Source: Streptomyces sp. NBC_01465
GTDB lineage: Bacteria; Actinomycetota; Actinomycetes; Streptomycetales; Streptomycetaceae
Assembly: GCF_036227325.1 (NCBI RefSeq)
Contig: NZ_CP109467.1
Span: 6,510,001-6,574,000 of the forward strand
Reading direction: 5' to 3'
DNA length: 64,000 nucleotides
Part shown: piece after piece, positions 1 through 7,959 of the stretch
How the letters are laid out: every line of letters begins with the position of its first letter
Position numbering within the stretch: the stretch's first letter is position 1
Notes under the pieces: generated by a model
What the model was told of the DNA's origin: nothing
The model's input: only the letters and a program-made list of their open reading frames with translations
Database searches by the model: none
Made by a program: the position numbers and the translations under genes

Positions 1-12
1 TGACTTCCGCCG

Positions 13-2463
13 TTACGAAGCCGGGCCCGCCAGCGCCGCGACCGGCGTCAGCAGCGGAACCCCCGAACCGTCGCGTCGCGGGTCCTGCGCCGGCAGCTCC
101 ACCGCCGTGCCGTTGGACGAGGCCGCCCGGGCCGGGGCCGGTCCTGCCCAGGCCAGCACCAGCAGGTCCTCGCCCTTCAGGAACCGCTGGCAGCGCACAC
201 CGCCGGTGGCGCGGCCCTTGCGCGGGTACTGGTCGAACGGAGTGAGCTTCGCCGTCTGCGCCGAATCGTCCAGCGTCCCGTGCGAACCGGCGACCGTGAA
301 GACCACCGCGTCCACCGCCGGATCCACCGCGGTGAAGGAGATCACCTTGGCGCCGACGGCCAGCTTGACGCCCGCCATACCGCCCGCCGGACGGCCCTGC
401 GGCCGTACCTGCCCCGACGGATAGCGCAGCAGCTGGGCGTCGTCCGTGATGAAGACGAGGTCCTCCTCGCCCGTGCGCAGTTCCGCCGCGCCGACGACCC
501 GGTCGCCGTCCTTGAGGCCGATGACCTCCAACTCGTCCTTGTTGGCGGGGTAGTCGGGCACGACCCGCTTGACGATGCCCTGTTCGGTGCCGATCGCCAG
601 ACCCGGCGACGACTCGTCCAGCGTGGTGAGACAGACAACGGTCTCGTCGTCATCCAGCGAGACGAACTCCGAAACGGATGCGCCGCCCGCCAGATTGGGC
701 ACGTTCGCCGTGTCCGGAAGCTGCGGGAGGTCGATGACCGCGATCCGCAGCAGCCGCCCGGCCGAGGTCACCACCCCCACGTCGCCGCGGGCCGTCGCCG
801 GCACCGCCGAGACCACAACGTCGTGCTTCGTACGCTTCCCGGAATCCTCCGCGAACGGCTCACCGTTGGCCGTACGGGCCAGCAGACCCGTCGAGGACAT
901 CAGCACCCGGCAGGGGTCGTCCGCGACCTCCAGCGACACGGCGGCCACCGGTGCGCCCGCCGACTCCATGAGCACCGTGCGCCGGTCGGTGCCGAACTTC
1001 TTGGCCACCGCGGCCAGTTCGGCCGAGACGATCTTGCGCAGCTCGGTGTCCGACTCCAGGATCGCGGTCAGCTCGTCGATCTCGCTGTTCAGCCGGTCGC
1101 GCTCGCTCTCCAGCTCGATCTTGTCGAACTTGGTGAGGCGGCGCAGCGGGGTGTCGAGGATGTACTGCGTCTGCACCTCGCTCAGCGAGAAGTGCGAGAT
1201 CAGCCGCTCCTTGGCCTGCGCCGAGTTGTCGCTGGAGCGGATGAGACGGATGACCTCGTCGATGTCGAGGAGGGCGACGAGCAGTCCCTCGACCAGGTGC
1301 AGCCGGTCGCGCCGCTTGGTGCGGCGGAACTCGCTGCGGCGCCGTACGACCTCGAAGCGGTGGTCGAGATAGACCTCGAGCAACTCCTTGAGGCCCATGG
1401 TCAGCGGCTGGCCGTCCACCAGTGCCACGTTGTTGATGCCGAAGGACTCCTCCATCGGCGTCAGCTTGTAGAGCTGCTCGAGAACCGCTTCAGGGACGAA
1501 GCCGTTCTTGACCTCGATGACCAGACGCAGCCCGTGCGAGCGGTCGGTGAGGTCCTTGACGTCCGCGATGCCCTGCAGCTTCTTCGCCGAGACCAGGTCC
1601 TTGATCTTGGCGGTGACCTTCTCCGGGCCGACGGTGAAGGGCAGTTCGGTGACGACCAGGCCCTTGCGGCGCGCGGTGACGTTCTCCACCGCCACCGTGG
1701 CGCGGATCTTGAAGGTGCCGCGCCCCGACGCGTACGCGTCCTTGATGCCCGTGAGCCCCACGATCCGCCCGCCGGTCGGCAGGTCGGGACCGGGGACGAA
1801 GCGCATCAGCGTCTCGAGGTCGGCGGCCGGATGCCTGATCAAGTGCCGGGCGGCGGCGATGACCTCGCCCAGGTTGTGCGGCGGCATGTTCGTCGCCATG
1901 CCGACGGCGATTCCGGTCGCGCCGTTGACCAGCAGGTTCGGATAGGCGGCGGGCAGGACGCCCGGCTCCTGCTCCTGGCCGTCGTAGTTCGGCGTGAAAT
2001 CGACCGTGTCCTCGTCGATGGACTCGGTCATCAGCGTCGTGGCGTCGGCCATCCGGCACTCGGTGTACCGCATGGCGGCCGGCGGGTCGTCGTTGCCGAG
2101 GGAACCGAAGTTGCCGTGCCCGTCGACGAGCGGGAGCCGCATCGAGAAGGGCTGTGCCATGCGCACCAGGGCGTCGTAGATGGACGCGTCGCCGTGCGGG
2201 TGCAGCTTGCCCATCACTTCGCCGACGACACGGGCACACTTCACATAGCCGCGGTCGCGGCGCAGCCCCATCTCGTTCATCTGGTAGACGATGCGCCGGT
2301 GGACGGGCTTCATACCGTCCCGGGCGTCCGGCAGGGCCCGGGAGTAGATCACCGAGTACGCGTACTCGAGGAAGGAGCCCTGCATTTCATCGACCACGTC
2401 GATGTCGAGGATCTTCTCCTCGAAGTCCTCCGGCGGCGGGGTCTTCGTGCTGCGGCGGGCCAT
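13..2463 (-). CDS. parC: DNA topoisomerase IV / gyrase-type subunit A (ParC)
   Basis: This is the DNA-breaking and rejoining subunit of a type IIA topoisomerase, which decatenates or supercoils DNA together with a GyrB/ParE partner not present here. The 816-aa product has the winged-helix cleavage domain in the N-terminal half, with the resistance-region motif [17 protein letters not shown] at about residues 88-104. The catalytic tyrosine is Tyr133 in [11 protein letters not shown] coiled-coil tower lies around 390-470 and a beta-pinwheel C-terminal domain from about 500. Streptomyces gyrA lies next to gyrB near oriC, so this solitary copy is most likely the topoisomerase IV A subunit; that is inference from context. 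An AAGGAG ribosome site precedes the ATG. It is transcribed away from the M16 operon. Confidence 0.9.
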   Translation of the reverse strand: MARRSTKTPPPEDFEEKILDIDVVDEMQGSFLEYAYSVIYSRALPDARDGMKPVHRRIVYQMNEMGLRRDRGYVKCARVVGEVMGKLHPHGDASIYDALVRMAQPFSMRLPLVDGHGNFGSLGNDDPPAAMRYTECRMADATTLMTESIDEDTVDFTPNYDGQEQEPGVLPAAYPNLLVNGATGIAVGMATNMPPHNLGEVIAAARHLIRHPAADLETLMRFVPGPDLPTGGRIVGLTGIKDAYASGRGTFKIRATVAVENVTARRKGLVVTELPFTVGPEKVTAKIKDLVSAKKLQGIADVKDLTDRSHGLRLVIEVKNGFVPEAVLEQLYKLTPMEESFGINNVALVDGQPLTMGLKELLEVYLDHRFEVVRRRSEFRRTKRRDRLHLVEGLLVALLDIDEVIRLIRSSDNSAQAKERLISHFSLSEVQTQYILDTPLRRLTKFDKIELESERDRLNSEIDELTAILESDTELRKIVSAELAAVAKKFGTDRRTVLMESAGAPVAAVSLEVADDPCRVLMSSTGLLARTANGEPFAEDSGKRTKHDVVVSAVPATARGDVGVVTSAGRLLRIAVIDLPQLPDTANVPNLAGGASVSEFVSLDDDETVVCLTTLDESSPGLAIGTEQGIVKRVVPDYPANKDELEVIGLKDGDRVVGAAELRTGEEDLVFITDDAQLLRYPSGQVRPQGRPAGGMAGVKLAVGAKVISFTAVDPAVDAVVFTVAGSHGTLDDSAQTAKLTPFDQYPRKGRATGGVRCQRFLKGEDLLVLAWAGPAPARAASSNGTAVELPAQDPRRDGSGVPLLTPVAALAGPAS

Positions 2464-2630
2464 CGCTGCTGCGGCTCCTTCACATGCCTTGGTCAGGTAG
2501 GGACGCCGACCATTGTGGACCGTCCCACTGACAACACCGACCGCGACCCGGGAACTTAGCGCGCTGTCGGTGCGCTTGCATACAGTGGCAGGACTTCGCT
2601 TTTCTCTTTACCGCGATCGAAGGGACGTAC

Positions 2631-3971
2631 ATGCCCATGGGTCACACGGCCACCGCCGAGGCCTCCTCCGGCGGCCTGACAGCAACGGAACACAGGCTGG
2701 CCAATGGCCTGCGCGTGGTGCTCTCCGAGGACCACCTGACCCCGGTCGCCGCAGTCTGCCTCTGGTACGACGTCGGTTCGCGCCACGAGGTCAAGGGCCG
2801 TACGGGCCTGGCTCACCTCTTCGAGCACCTGATGTTCCAGGGCTCCGGACAGGTGAAGGGCAACGGTCACTTCGAGCTGGTGCAGGGAGCCGGCGGATCG
2901 CTCAACGGAACCACCAGCTTCGAGCGCACCAACTACTTCGAGACGATGCCCACCCACCAGCTGGAGCTCGCGCTCTGGCTGGAGGCGGACCGGATGGGCT
3001 CGCTGCTCGCCGCCCTCGACGAGGAGTCGATGGAGAACCAGCGCGACGTCGTCAAGAACGAGCGCCGGCAGCGGTACGACAACGTGCCCTACGGCACCGC
3101 GTTCGAGAAGCTGACCGGCCTCTCCTACCCGGAGGGGCACCCGTACCACCACACGCCGATCGGCTCGATGGCCGACCTCGACGCAGCGACCCTCGAGGAC
3201 GCGCGCGCCTTCTTCCGTACGTACTACGCGCCCAACAACGCGGTGCTCTCGGTCGTCGGTGACATCGACCCGGCGCAGACCCTCGCCTGGGTCGAGAAGT
3301 ACTTCGGCACGATCCCCGCGCACGACGGCAAGCAGCCGCCGCGCGACGGCTCGCTCCCGGAGACCATCGGCGAGCAGCTGCGCGAAGAGGTCCACGAGGA
3401 GGTTCCGTCGCGCGCGCTGATGGCCGCCTACCGCCTCCCGCAGGACGGCACCCGCGAGTGCGACGCGGCCGACATCGCCCTCACGATCCTCGGCGGCGGC
3501 GAGTCCTCCCTGCTGCACAACCGTCTCGTACGGCGCGACCAGACGGCCGTCGCGGCCGGCTTCGGCCTGCTCCGGCTGGCCGGTGCCCCCTCGCTCGGCT
3601 GGCTGGACGTCAAGACGTCGGGCGGTGTCGAGGTCCCGCAGATCGAGGCGGCCGTCGACGAGGAGCTCGCCCGGTTCGCCGAGCAGGGCCCCACGGCCGA
3701 GGAGATGGAGCGCGCCCAGGCCCAGTTGGAGCGCGAGTGGCTGGACCGGCTCGGCACCGTGGCGGGGCGCGCCGACGAACTGTGCAGGTACGCCGTCCTG
3801 TTCGGCGACCCGCAGCTCGCGCTGACCGCCGTGCAGCGGGTCCTCGACGTCACGGCCGAGGAGGTGCAGGCGGTCGCCAAGGCGCGTCTGCGCCCCGACA
3901 ACCGTGCGGTCCTCGTGTACGAGCCGACCACCGCCGCCGATGCGACCGAAGAAGAGGGGGCGGACCAGTGA
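2631..3971 (+). CDS. M16 family zinc metallopeptidase, catalytic subunit
   Basis: This is a pitrilysin/processing-peptidase-like enzyme of 446 aa with no obvious signal peptide. The inverted zinc motif HLFEH is at residues 62-66, and the third zinc ligand should be a Glu in the ENQRDVVKNERR segment about 75 residues later. The second half (from about 200) has the typical M16 C-terminal fold. AAGGGA sits five bases before ATG 2631; an in-frame ATG at 2637 is the alternative. The stop overlaps the GTG of the next M16 gene (GTGA), so the two are translationally coupled and probably form a heterodimer with one active and one inactive subunit, as in other bacterial M16B pairs. The substrate cannot be told from sequence. 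Confidence 0.9.
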   Translation: MPMGHTATAEASSGGLTATEHRLANGLRVVLSEDHLTPVAAVCLWYDVGSRHEVKGRTGLAHLFEHLMFQGSGQVKGNGHFELVQGAGGSLNGTTSFERTNYFETMPTHQLELALWLEADRMGSLLAALDEESMENQRDVVKNERRQRYDNVPYGTAFEKLTGLSYPEGHPYHHTPIGSMADLDAATLEDARAFFRTYYAPNNAVLSVVGDIDPAQTLAWVEKYFGTIPAHDGKQPPRDGSLPETIGEQLREEVHEEVPSRALMAAYRLPQDGTRECDAADIALTILGGGESSLLHNRLVRRDQTAVAAGFGLLRLAGAPSLGWLDVKTSGGVEVPQIEAAVDEELARFAEQGPTAEEMERAQAQLEREWLDRLGTVAGRADELCRYAVLFGDPQLALTAVQRVLDVTAEEVQAVAKARLRPDNRAVLVYEPTTAADATEEEGADQ

Positions 3972-5368
3972 CGGAGACCACCGACACCGCTGCCGTGAGC
4001 ATGACGTACCACCCGCAGCCCCAGCCGGGCACCGCAACGCCCTGGGCGTTCCCGGCCCCCGGGCGTTCCACGCTCCCCAACGGTCTGACGGTGCTGCGCT
4101 GTCACCGTCCGGGCCAGCAGGTGGTCGCCGTCGAGGTCAACCTCGACGCCCCCCTGGACGCCGAGCCCGAGGGCCTCGACGGGATCGCCACGATCATGTC
4201 GCGCGCCTTCAACGAGGGCACCGACAAGCACACCGCCGAGGAGTTCGCGGCCGAACTGGAGCGCTGCGGCGCCACCATGGACGCCCACGCGGACCACCCG
4301 GGCATCCGGGTCTCCCTGGAGGTCCCCGTCTCCCGGCTGCCGAAGGGGCTCGGCCTGCTCGCCGAGGCACTGCGCGCACCGGCCTTCGCCGACGGCGAGA
4401 TCAGCCGGCTCGTACGCAACCGCCTCGACGAGATCCCGCACGAGCAGGCCAACCCGGGCCGCCGCGCCGCCAAGCAGCTCTCCAAGGAGCTCTTCCCGGC
4501 GACCCTGCGCATGTCGCGCCCCCGCCAGGGCACCGAGGAGACGGTGTCGAACATCGACGCCGCCGGGGTCCGCGCCTTCTACGACGCCCATGTGCGCCCC
4601 GCCACGACCACGGCCGTGGTCGTCGGTGACCTCACCGGCGTCGACCTGGACGCGCTGCTCGCCGAGACCCTCGGCGACTGGACCGGCAACACCGCGGCCC
4701 CGCGCCCGGCCCCGCCGATCACCGCCGACGACACGGGCCGCGTGATCGTCGTGGACCGCCCCGGCGCCGTACAGACCCAGCTGCTGATCGGCCGGATCGG
4801 CGCCGACCGGCACGACCGCGTCTGGCCCGCCCAGGTGCTCGGTACGTACTGCCTCGGCGGCACCCTCACCTCGCGTCTGGACCGCGTCCTGCGCGAGGAG
4901 AAGGGCTACACCTACGGCGTCCGGGCCTTCGGCCAGGTGATGCGCTCCGCCGCCGACGGCAGCGGCGCCGCGATGCTCGCCATCAGCGGCTCGGTGGACA
5001 CGGAGTCCACTGGACCGGCGCTGGAGGACCTCTGGAAGGTGCTGCGCACGCTCGCCGCCGAGGGGCTCACCGACGCGGAGCGCGAGACCGCCGTACAGAA
5101 CCTGGTGGGTGTCGCCCCGCTGAAGTTCGAGACGGCGGCGGCGGTCGCGGGCACGCTCGCCGACCAGGTCGAGCAGCACCTTCCCGACGACTTCCAGGCG
5201 CAGTTGTACGCGCGGCTGGCGGAGACCGGGACGGTCGAGGCCACGGCCGCGGTCGTCAACGCCTTCCCCGAGGACCGCCTCGTCACGGTCCTGGTCGGGG
5301 ACGCGGCGAAGATCGCGGAGCCCGTCAGGCAGCTGGGCATCGGCGAAGTGACCGTCGTCACGGGCTGA
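3968..5368 (+). CDS. M16 family peptidase-like protein, non-catalytic subunit
   Basis: This 466-aa partner starts at GTG 3968, overlapping the upstream stop by four bases. It keeps the two-domain M16 fold, and the Arg/Tyr-type element EEKGYTYGVRAFG is conserved in the C-terminal half. At the place where HxxEH should lie it reads DGIATIMSRAFNEG, so it has neither zinc histidine and cannot be a metalloprotease alone. In characterised M16B pairs the second subunit supplies the R/Y pair for substrate binding, and the same division of labour is likely here (inference). A strong terminator follows. Confidence 0.87.
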   Translation: MTETTDTAAVSMTYHPQPQPGTATPWAFPAPGRSTLPNGLTVLRCHRPGQQVVAVEVNLDAPLDAEPEGLDGIATIMSRAFNEGTDKHTAEEFAAELERCGATMDAHADHPGIRVSLEVPVSRLPKGLGLLAEALRAPAFADGEISRLVRNRLDEIPHEQANPGRRAAKQLSKELFPATLRMSRPRQGTEETVSNIDAAGVRAFYDAHVRPATTTAVVVGDLTGVDLDALLAETLGDWTGNTAAPRPAPPITADDTGRVIVVDRPGAVQTQLLIGRIGADRHDRVWPAQVLGTYCLGGTLTSRLDRVLREEKGYTYGVRAFGQVMRSAADGSGAAMLAISGSVDTESTGPALEDLWKVLRTLAAEGLTDAERETAVQNLVGVAPLKFETAAAVAGTLADQVEQHLPDDFQAQLYARLAETGTVEATAAVVNAFPEDRLVTVLVGDAAKIAEPVRQLGIGEVTVVTG

Positions 5369-5383
5369 TTGACGGACAGGGGC

Positions 5384-5429
5384 AAAAGGGACCTCGGCGG
5401 CCGGGCGGCCGCCGAGGTTCTCCCTTTTG
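5384..5429 (+). terminator. Rho-independent terminator of the M16 operon
   Basis: The run AAAAGGG, then ACCTCGGCGGCC, pairs with GGCCGCCGAGGT and later CCCTTTT. This makes a long hairpin with an A-tract/T-tract base directly behind the second M16 gene. Confidence 0.8.
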
Positions 5430-5567
5430 TCCGGTTTGTTCTGTGGTTGCCTGGATGTCCTGTGGCGTGCGCTACAAAACAAGCTGTCTGTTTGGTTCCG
5501 GTAAGCGGGAGCGTTTAGCGTCGATTTCGCTGTTCGTCGTACGTAAGCCGCATCCGCGGCCCCGGAC

Positions 5568-5712
5568 AGTGATCGCCGAGTCCCCGTCAGGCGCGAGCCT
5601 GGGGAGCCGGGGACCCACTCAGTCCCTGGGGTGAATCGGGCCCAGCCGCAAGGCGCACGCCCGTAGGAGACCTTCCTGCTCCGAACCCGTCAGCTAACCC
5701 GGTAGGCGAGAA
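5568..5712 (+). ncRNA. c-di-AMP riboswitch (ydaO/yuaA class)
   Basis: The leader of the M23 gene carries the ydaO-class landmarks in the right order: GAGCCGGGGACCCA near 5605, TGGGGTGAATCGG near 5627, and CCGAACCCGTCAGCTAACC with GGTAGGCG at 5681-5708. This class binds cyclic di-AMP. In actinomycetes it commonly sits before genes for cell-wall hydrolases such as RpfA or M23/NlpC enzymes, and it turns expression off when c-di-AMP is high. The aptamer ends about 25 bases before the ATG, close to the GGAAGGAAAGGA purine run. No separate terminator hairpin is obvious, so control could act on translation or by early termination. Confidence 0.9.
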
Positions 5713-5735
5713 GGAAGGAAAGGACCAGCCCCTTC

Positions 5736-6551
5736 ATGGCGTTCGCCCGCCCTACCGGTAAGCACCGTGCCCCGAACCGTCTGACGCGCAGGACCGCGAC
5801 CTTCGCCGGTGCCGCCGCCCTCGCCACGACCGGCGTCGTCGGAACCCTGGCCGCCCCGGCCATGGCCGCCGAAGCCGCGGCCCCCGCCGTGGACACCACC
5901 GGCCTCACCCAGACCATCGTGATCGGCGACTCCCTCGCCGCGCACGTCGACGCCCAGGCCGCCGCGCAGAAGCACGAGGCCGCCACGGCCAAGGCCGCCG
6001 CGAAGGCCAAGGCGGAAGCCAAGGCGAAGGCCGAGGCCAAGGCCAAGAAGGCACGCGAAGCCAAGGCGAAGGCCGAGGCCAAGGCGAAGCAGGAGCGCGA
6101 GGCCAAGGAGCGCGCCGCCCGCGAGGCCGAGCGCAAGCGCCTGAACGCCTACGTCGCGCCCATAACGGGCTCCTACGTCTCCACCGGCTACAAGACCGGC
6201 GGCAGCCTCTGGTCCTCCGGCAGCCACACCGGCATCGACTTCCACGCCGCGTCGGGCACCTCGGTCCACGCCGTCGGCGCCGGCACCGTCGTCGAGGCCG
6301 GCTGGGGCGGCGCGTACGGCAACAACGTCGTCATCAAGATGAACGACGGCACGTACACGCAGTACGGCCACCTCTCGTCCATCGGCGTCTCGGTCGGCTC
6401 CGCCGTCACCTCCGGCCAGCAGATAGGCCTCTCCGGCGCCACCGGCAACGTCACCGGCCCGCACCTGCACTTCGAGGCCCGTACGACCGCCGAGTACGGC
6501 TCGGACATCGACCCGGTCGCGTACCTGCGCTCGCACGGCGTGAACGTCTGA
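5736..6551 (+). CDS. Secreted M23 family peptidoglycan endopeptidase
   Basis: This 271-aa exported protein has a signal peptide, with basic residues at 9-19, a hydrophobic stretch at 22-43 and probable cleavage after AMA near residue 44. It is followed by an Ala/Lys/Glu-rich coiled coil (about 72-136). The C-terminal LytM/M23 domain has the zinc ligands His164 and Asp168 (HTGID), His243 and His245 (HLHFE), plus His212. Such enzymes cut peptide cross-bridges in peptidoglycan during growth or germination. Expression is predicted to be under the c-di-AMP riboswitch directly upstream, linking wall remodelling to the nucleotide that also governs K+ and turgor. Confidence 0.93.
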   Translation: MAFARPTGKHRAPNRLTRRTATFAGAAALATTGVVGTLAAPAMAAEAAAPAVDTTGLTQTIVIGDSLAAHVDAQAAAQKHEAATAKAAAKAKAEAKAKAEAKAKKAREAKAKAEAKAKQEREAKERAAREAERKRLNAYVAPITGSYVSTGYKTGGSLWSSGSHTGIDFHAASGTSVHAVGAGTVVEAGWGGAYGNNVVIKMNDGTYTQYGHLSSIGVSVGSAVTSGQQIGLSGATGNVTGPHLHFEARTTAEYGSDIDPVAYLRSHGVNV

Positions 6552-6579
6552 CAGCTGCTCCACCCGTAGCACCACCGAG

Positions 6580-6609
6580 AAGGCCCCGGCGCATCAGCGC
6601 CGGGGCCTT
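6580..6609 (+). terminator. Terminator hairpin after the M23 gene
   Basis: A perfect 13-bp stem (AAGGCCCCGGCGC paired with its complement) closes on an ATCA loop 28 bases after the stop. Confidence 0.75.
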
Positions 6610-6681
6610 CCGCGTACGGTTCCGTGGCCAAAAGATATCCATGATTAACCGGCCGCCATCGGAAATTCACGTCCGCTGCAA

Positions 6682-6687
6682 TAGAGT
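6682..6687 (+). promoter_or_regulatory. Possible -10 box for the GntR-family gene
   Basis: TAGAGT matches the HrdB-type -10 consensus and lies 57 bases before the gene start, but no good -35 element is visible about 17 bases upstream. Confidence 0.3.
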
Positions 6688-6743
6688 CGCCGAACAGGCG
6701 TCGATCGACCGCGTTTCGCGGGGATTAAGGCGGAGGTTCGGTG

Positions 6744-7427
6744 ATGCGCATTCCGGCGCACTCGGTATGCACGGCGATCCGTGACGACATCGTCTCCGGT
6801 GTCTTCGAGCGCGGCAGCCGGCTCACCGAGGAGGTCCTGGCCCGCCGGTACGGCGTCTCGCGCGTACCGGTGCGCGAAGCACTGCGGACCCTGGAGTCCG
6901 AGGGCTTCGTGCTCACCCGCCGCCATGCCGGCGCCTGCGTCGCCGAGCCCACCGAGCAGGAGGCGGCCGATCTTCTGGAGATGCGGCTGCTGCTGGAGCC
7001 GATGGGCGCGGCCCGGGCAGCTCAGCGACGTACCGAAGCCCACCTCAAAGTCCTGCGCGGCCTGGTCAGGCTGGGGCAGGAGCGGGCCAGGCGGGGGCAG
7101 GGCGAGGACCTGCGCTCGCTCGGCGGCTGGTTCCACGAGACCCTCTCCCAGGCCTCGGGCAGTCCGCCGCTGACCGCGCTGCTCACCCAGCTGCGGCACA
7201 AGATCGCCTGGATGTACGCCGTCGAGCAGCCCGTGCGTCCTGTCGACTCGTGGGCCGAGCACGGTGCGATCGTCGACGCCGTGGCACGCGGCGACGCGGA
7301 GCGGGCCAGGGCGCTGACCGTGCAGCACGCGGAGCGCGTGAGCTCCGCGCACCGGCTGCGCCGCCCCGACGCAATGCGTGTGAGGACTTCGCAACATGCT
7401 GTAAACAACGCGGGCGGTTCGCATTAA
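6744..7427 (+). CDS. GntR family transcriptional regulator (FadR-type)
   Basis: This 227-aa DNA-binding regulator has an N-terminal winged helix (about 1-75, with the typical GSRLTEEVLARRYGVSRVPV recognition region). An all-helical FCD ligand domain follows (about 85-205), including EMRLLLEPMGAARAA and a late HGAIVDAVARGD segment. ATG 6744 is chosen over GTG 6741 because GGAGG ends seven bases before it. No metabolic gene is co-transcribed, so the effector is unknown. The gene stands alone between the M23 terminator and two hairpins at its 3' end. Confidence 0.87.
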   Translation: MRIPAHSVCTAIRDDIVSGVFERGSRLTEEVLARRYGVSRVPVREALRTLESEGFVLTRRHAGACVAEPTEQEAADLLEMRLLLEPMGAARAAQRRTEAHLKVLRGLVRLGQERARRGQGEDLRSLGGWFHETLSQASGSPPLTALLTQLRHKIAWMYAVEQPVRPVDSWAEHGAIVDAVARGDAERARALTVQHAERVSSAHRLRRPDAMRVRTSQHAVNNAGGSH

Positions 7428-7448
7428 CAGTCGCGCCGTATACAAAGA

Positions 7449-7473
7449 AGAGGCATTTAAGAGCCTCTCTTTT
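7449..7473 (+). terminator. Small U-tract terminator of the GntR gene
   Basis: The stem AGAGGC/GCCTCT with an 8-base loop is followed by CTCTTTT just behind the stop codon. Confidence 0.6.
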
Positions 7474-7501
7474 CTGCTGCCCGAAAAAGGTTCAGGAAAT
7501 G

Positions 7502-7541
7502 CCGAAGCCGCTCCACCACAATTCTGGTGGAGCGGCTTCGG
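7502..7541. terminator. Bidirectional terminator between GntR gene and ptsH
   Basis: A perfect 17-bp stem (CCGAAGCCGCTCCACCA with its complement, six-base loop) stands between two convergent genes and can serve both. Confidence 0.8.
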
Positions 7542-7551
7542 TGTGCGAAAT

Positions 7552-7833
7552 TCAGACGGTCTCGGGGAGCTCCTCGAGACCCTCGGCGACCAGCTTCGCC
7601 AGACGGTCGAGAGCGGCGTCCGCACCCTCGGCGTCCGAAGCGAGCACGATCTCCTCGCCGCCCTGCGCGCCCAGACCGAGCACGGCGAGCATCGATGCGG
7701 CGTTGACGGGGTTGCCGTCGGCCTTGGCGATCGTCACCGCGACGCCGGAGGCCGTGGCGGCACGGACGAAGATGGAGGCGGGACGGGCGTGCAGACCCTC
7801 GGCCCAACCGACATTTACGCGGCGCTCAGCCAT
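7552..7833 (-). CDS. ptsH: HPr phosphocarrier protein of the PTS
   Basis: This 93-aa HPr passes phosphate from enzyme I to the sugar-specific EIIA proteins of the phosphotransferase system in the cytoplasm. The active-site histidine is His15 in GLHARPAS. The regulatory-serine region reads NPVNAASMLAVLGLG, with Ser47 at about the Ser46 position of Firmicute HPr. Whether it is phosphorylated in Streptomyces cannot be judged here. The gene is monocistronic, ends at a strong terminator and is divergent from patA. Streptomyces HPr is a lone gene away from ptsI, which fits. Confidence 0.95.
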   Translation of the reverse strand: MAERRVNVGWAEGLHARPASIFVRAATASGVAVTIAKADGNPVNAASMLAVLGLGAQGGEEIVLASDAEGADAALDRLAKLVAEGLEELPETV

Positions 7834-7947
7834 GGTGTTGCCCTTCAAGTTCTCTGACTGTTGTCTAGACCATTCAACCACGGGGTACGGGATGCTGAGG
7901 CCCAGCCTGCACCGGTCGGGGTCGCCCCGCGACCCGTAGGCGACCCG

Positions 7948-7953
7948 TAGGCT
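7948..7953 (+). promoter_or_regulatory. Putative -10 box giving a leaderless patA transcript
   Basis: TAGGCT ends six bases before the patA ATG and no Shine-Dalgarno sequence is present. An exact 11-bp tandem repeat, GCGACCCGTAG twice at 7929-7950, overlaps it. Confidence 0.45.
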
Positions 7954-7959
7954 CTCCTC

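Noticed and set aside
280..2559. 759-codon open frame antisense to parC
   Set aside because: It is a shadow of parC: high-GC DNA leaves antisense frames open, the composition is His/Arg/Val-rich without domains, and parC has all topoisomerase motifs.
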